A DNA stretch of 64,000 nucleotides from Moringa oleifera (lineage: Eukaryota > Streptophyta > Magnoliopsida > Brassicales > Moringaceae), in assembly GCA_021397835.1 (NCBI GenBank), contig JAJFZO010000344.1, positions 5,642,001-5,706,000 on the forward strand, written 5' to 3'. Positions within the stretch are counted from its first letter, which is position 1, and each line of letters starts with the position of its first letter. The position numbers were made by a program, and so were the translations under genes. The notes under the pieces were generated by a model. That model made no database searches, was not told the DNA's origin, and saw nothing but the letters and a program-made list of their open reading frames with translations. Below, piece after piece: positions 63,764 through 64,000 of the stretch.

Positions 63764-64000
63764 TTAGGGATCAATTACCGATAATTAATTAGGAGGTTCG
63801 ATTATGCTATAGGAAGTCGGTCGATCTTTCTTCTTCTTTTCTTGTACTTCTCTTTCTCCTTTTAGGGCTTTGTTCACCAGGGTACGTAGTTGCAGTGGAA
63901 TGACTAGAGACCCCCTTTTTTTTGGCCAAAGCTGTGTTAATCTAAGGATTATAATAAGAGAGACAACTCGTTAACCGATGAAGCCTCTCTCATTTTATCT
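63764..64000 (+). other. 3' flank of the PRE gene to the window end
   Basis: Probable 3' UTR; no further gene is seen. An AATTAATTAGG stretch and T/C-rich sequence follow the stop. Confidence 0.5.

Overview
This is plant nuclear DNA, most likely from a woody eudicot. The coding genes are intron-containing with GT..AG junctions, the spacers are very AT-rich and full of decayed transposon-like repeats, and the proteins belong to plant families (PRAF-type RCC1/FYVE, pectin methylesterase inhibitor, PRE/ILI helix-loop-helix, SKIP11-type F-box/kelch, MAG2). The species cannot be fixed from sequence alone. All exon structures given here were read by hand from reading frame, splice dinucleotides and remembered family sequence, not from transcripts.

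Layout. 1-4785 (+): 3' part of an RCC1-repeat/FYVE protein gene, cut by the left window edge. 5557-6264 (-): single-exon membrane-anchored PMEI-domain protein. 7235-9578 (-): ribosomal protein S9 (uS4) in three exons, with telo-box and site II-like promoter motifs behind it. 9.8-19.1 kb: about 10 kb of AT-rich intergenic DNA with several diverged direct and tandem repeats. 19635-24616 (+): EB1 microtubule plus-end protein in eight exons. 25444-26052 (-): a small PRE/ILI-like HLH protein in two exons. 27.1-28.0 kb: an unexplained diverged direct duplication. 28794-35452 (-): RINT1/TIP20-type tether protein MAG2 in four exons, with a LINE remnant in its 3.9-kb second intron. 35.5-45.3 kb: AT-rich repeats, then a more GC-balanced non-coding stretch with one miRNA-like hairpin. 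45361-46800 (-): F-box/kelch protein of the SKIP11 group. 48-62 kb: gene-poor DNA with a decayed, rearranged Ty3/gypsy-like element at 55.2-58.9 kb. 63232-63763 (+): a second, more canonical PRE-family gene.

The genes do not form a pathway. They cover cytoskeleton (EB1), ER-Golgi tethering (MAG2), translation (RPS9), cell-wall pectin control (PMEI), ubiquitin ligase targeting (SKIP11-like) and growth regulation (two PRE proteins). PRE proteins, pectin remodelling and microtubules all bear on cell elongation, but that is a theme and not evidence of a cluster.

I found no strong evidence for a novel system. The observations most worth checking are the hairpin at 42.88 kb, the duplicated reverse-transcriptase fragment with both catalytic motifs broken, the diverged duplication at 27 kb, the minisatellite-encoded acidic repeat in the F-box protein, and the short C-terminus of the RCC1/FYVE gene.
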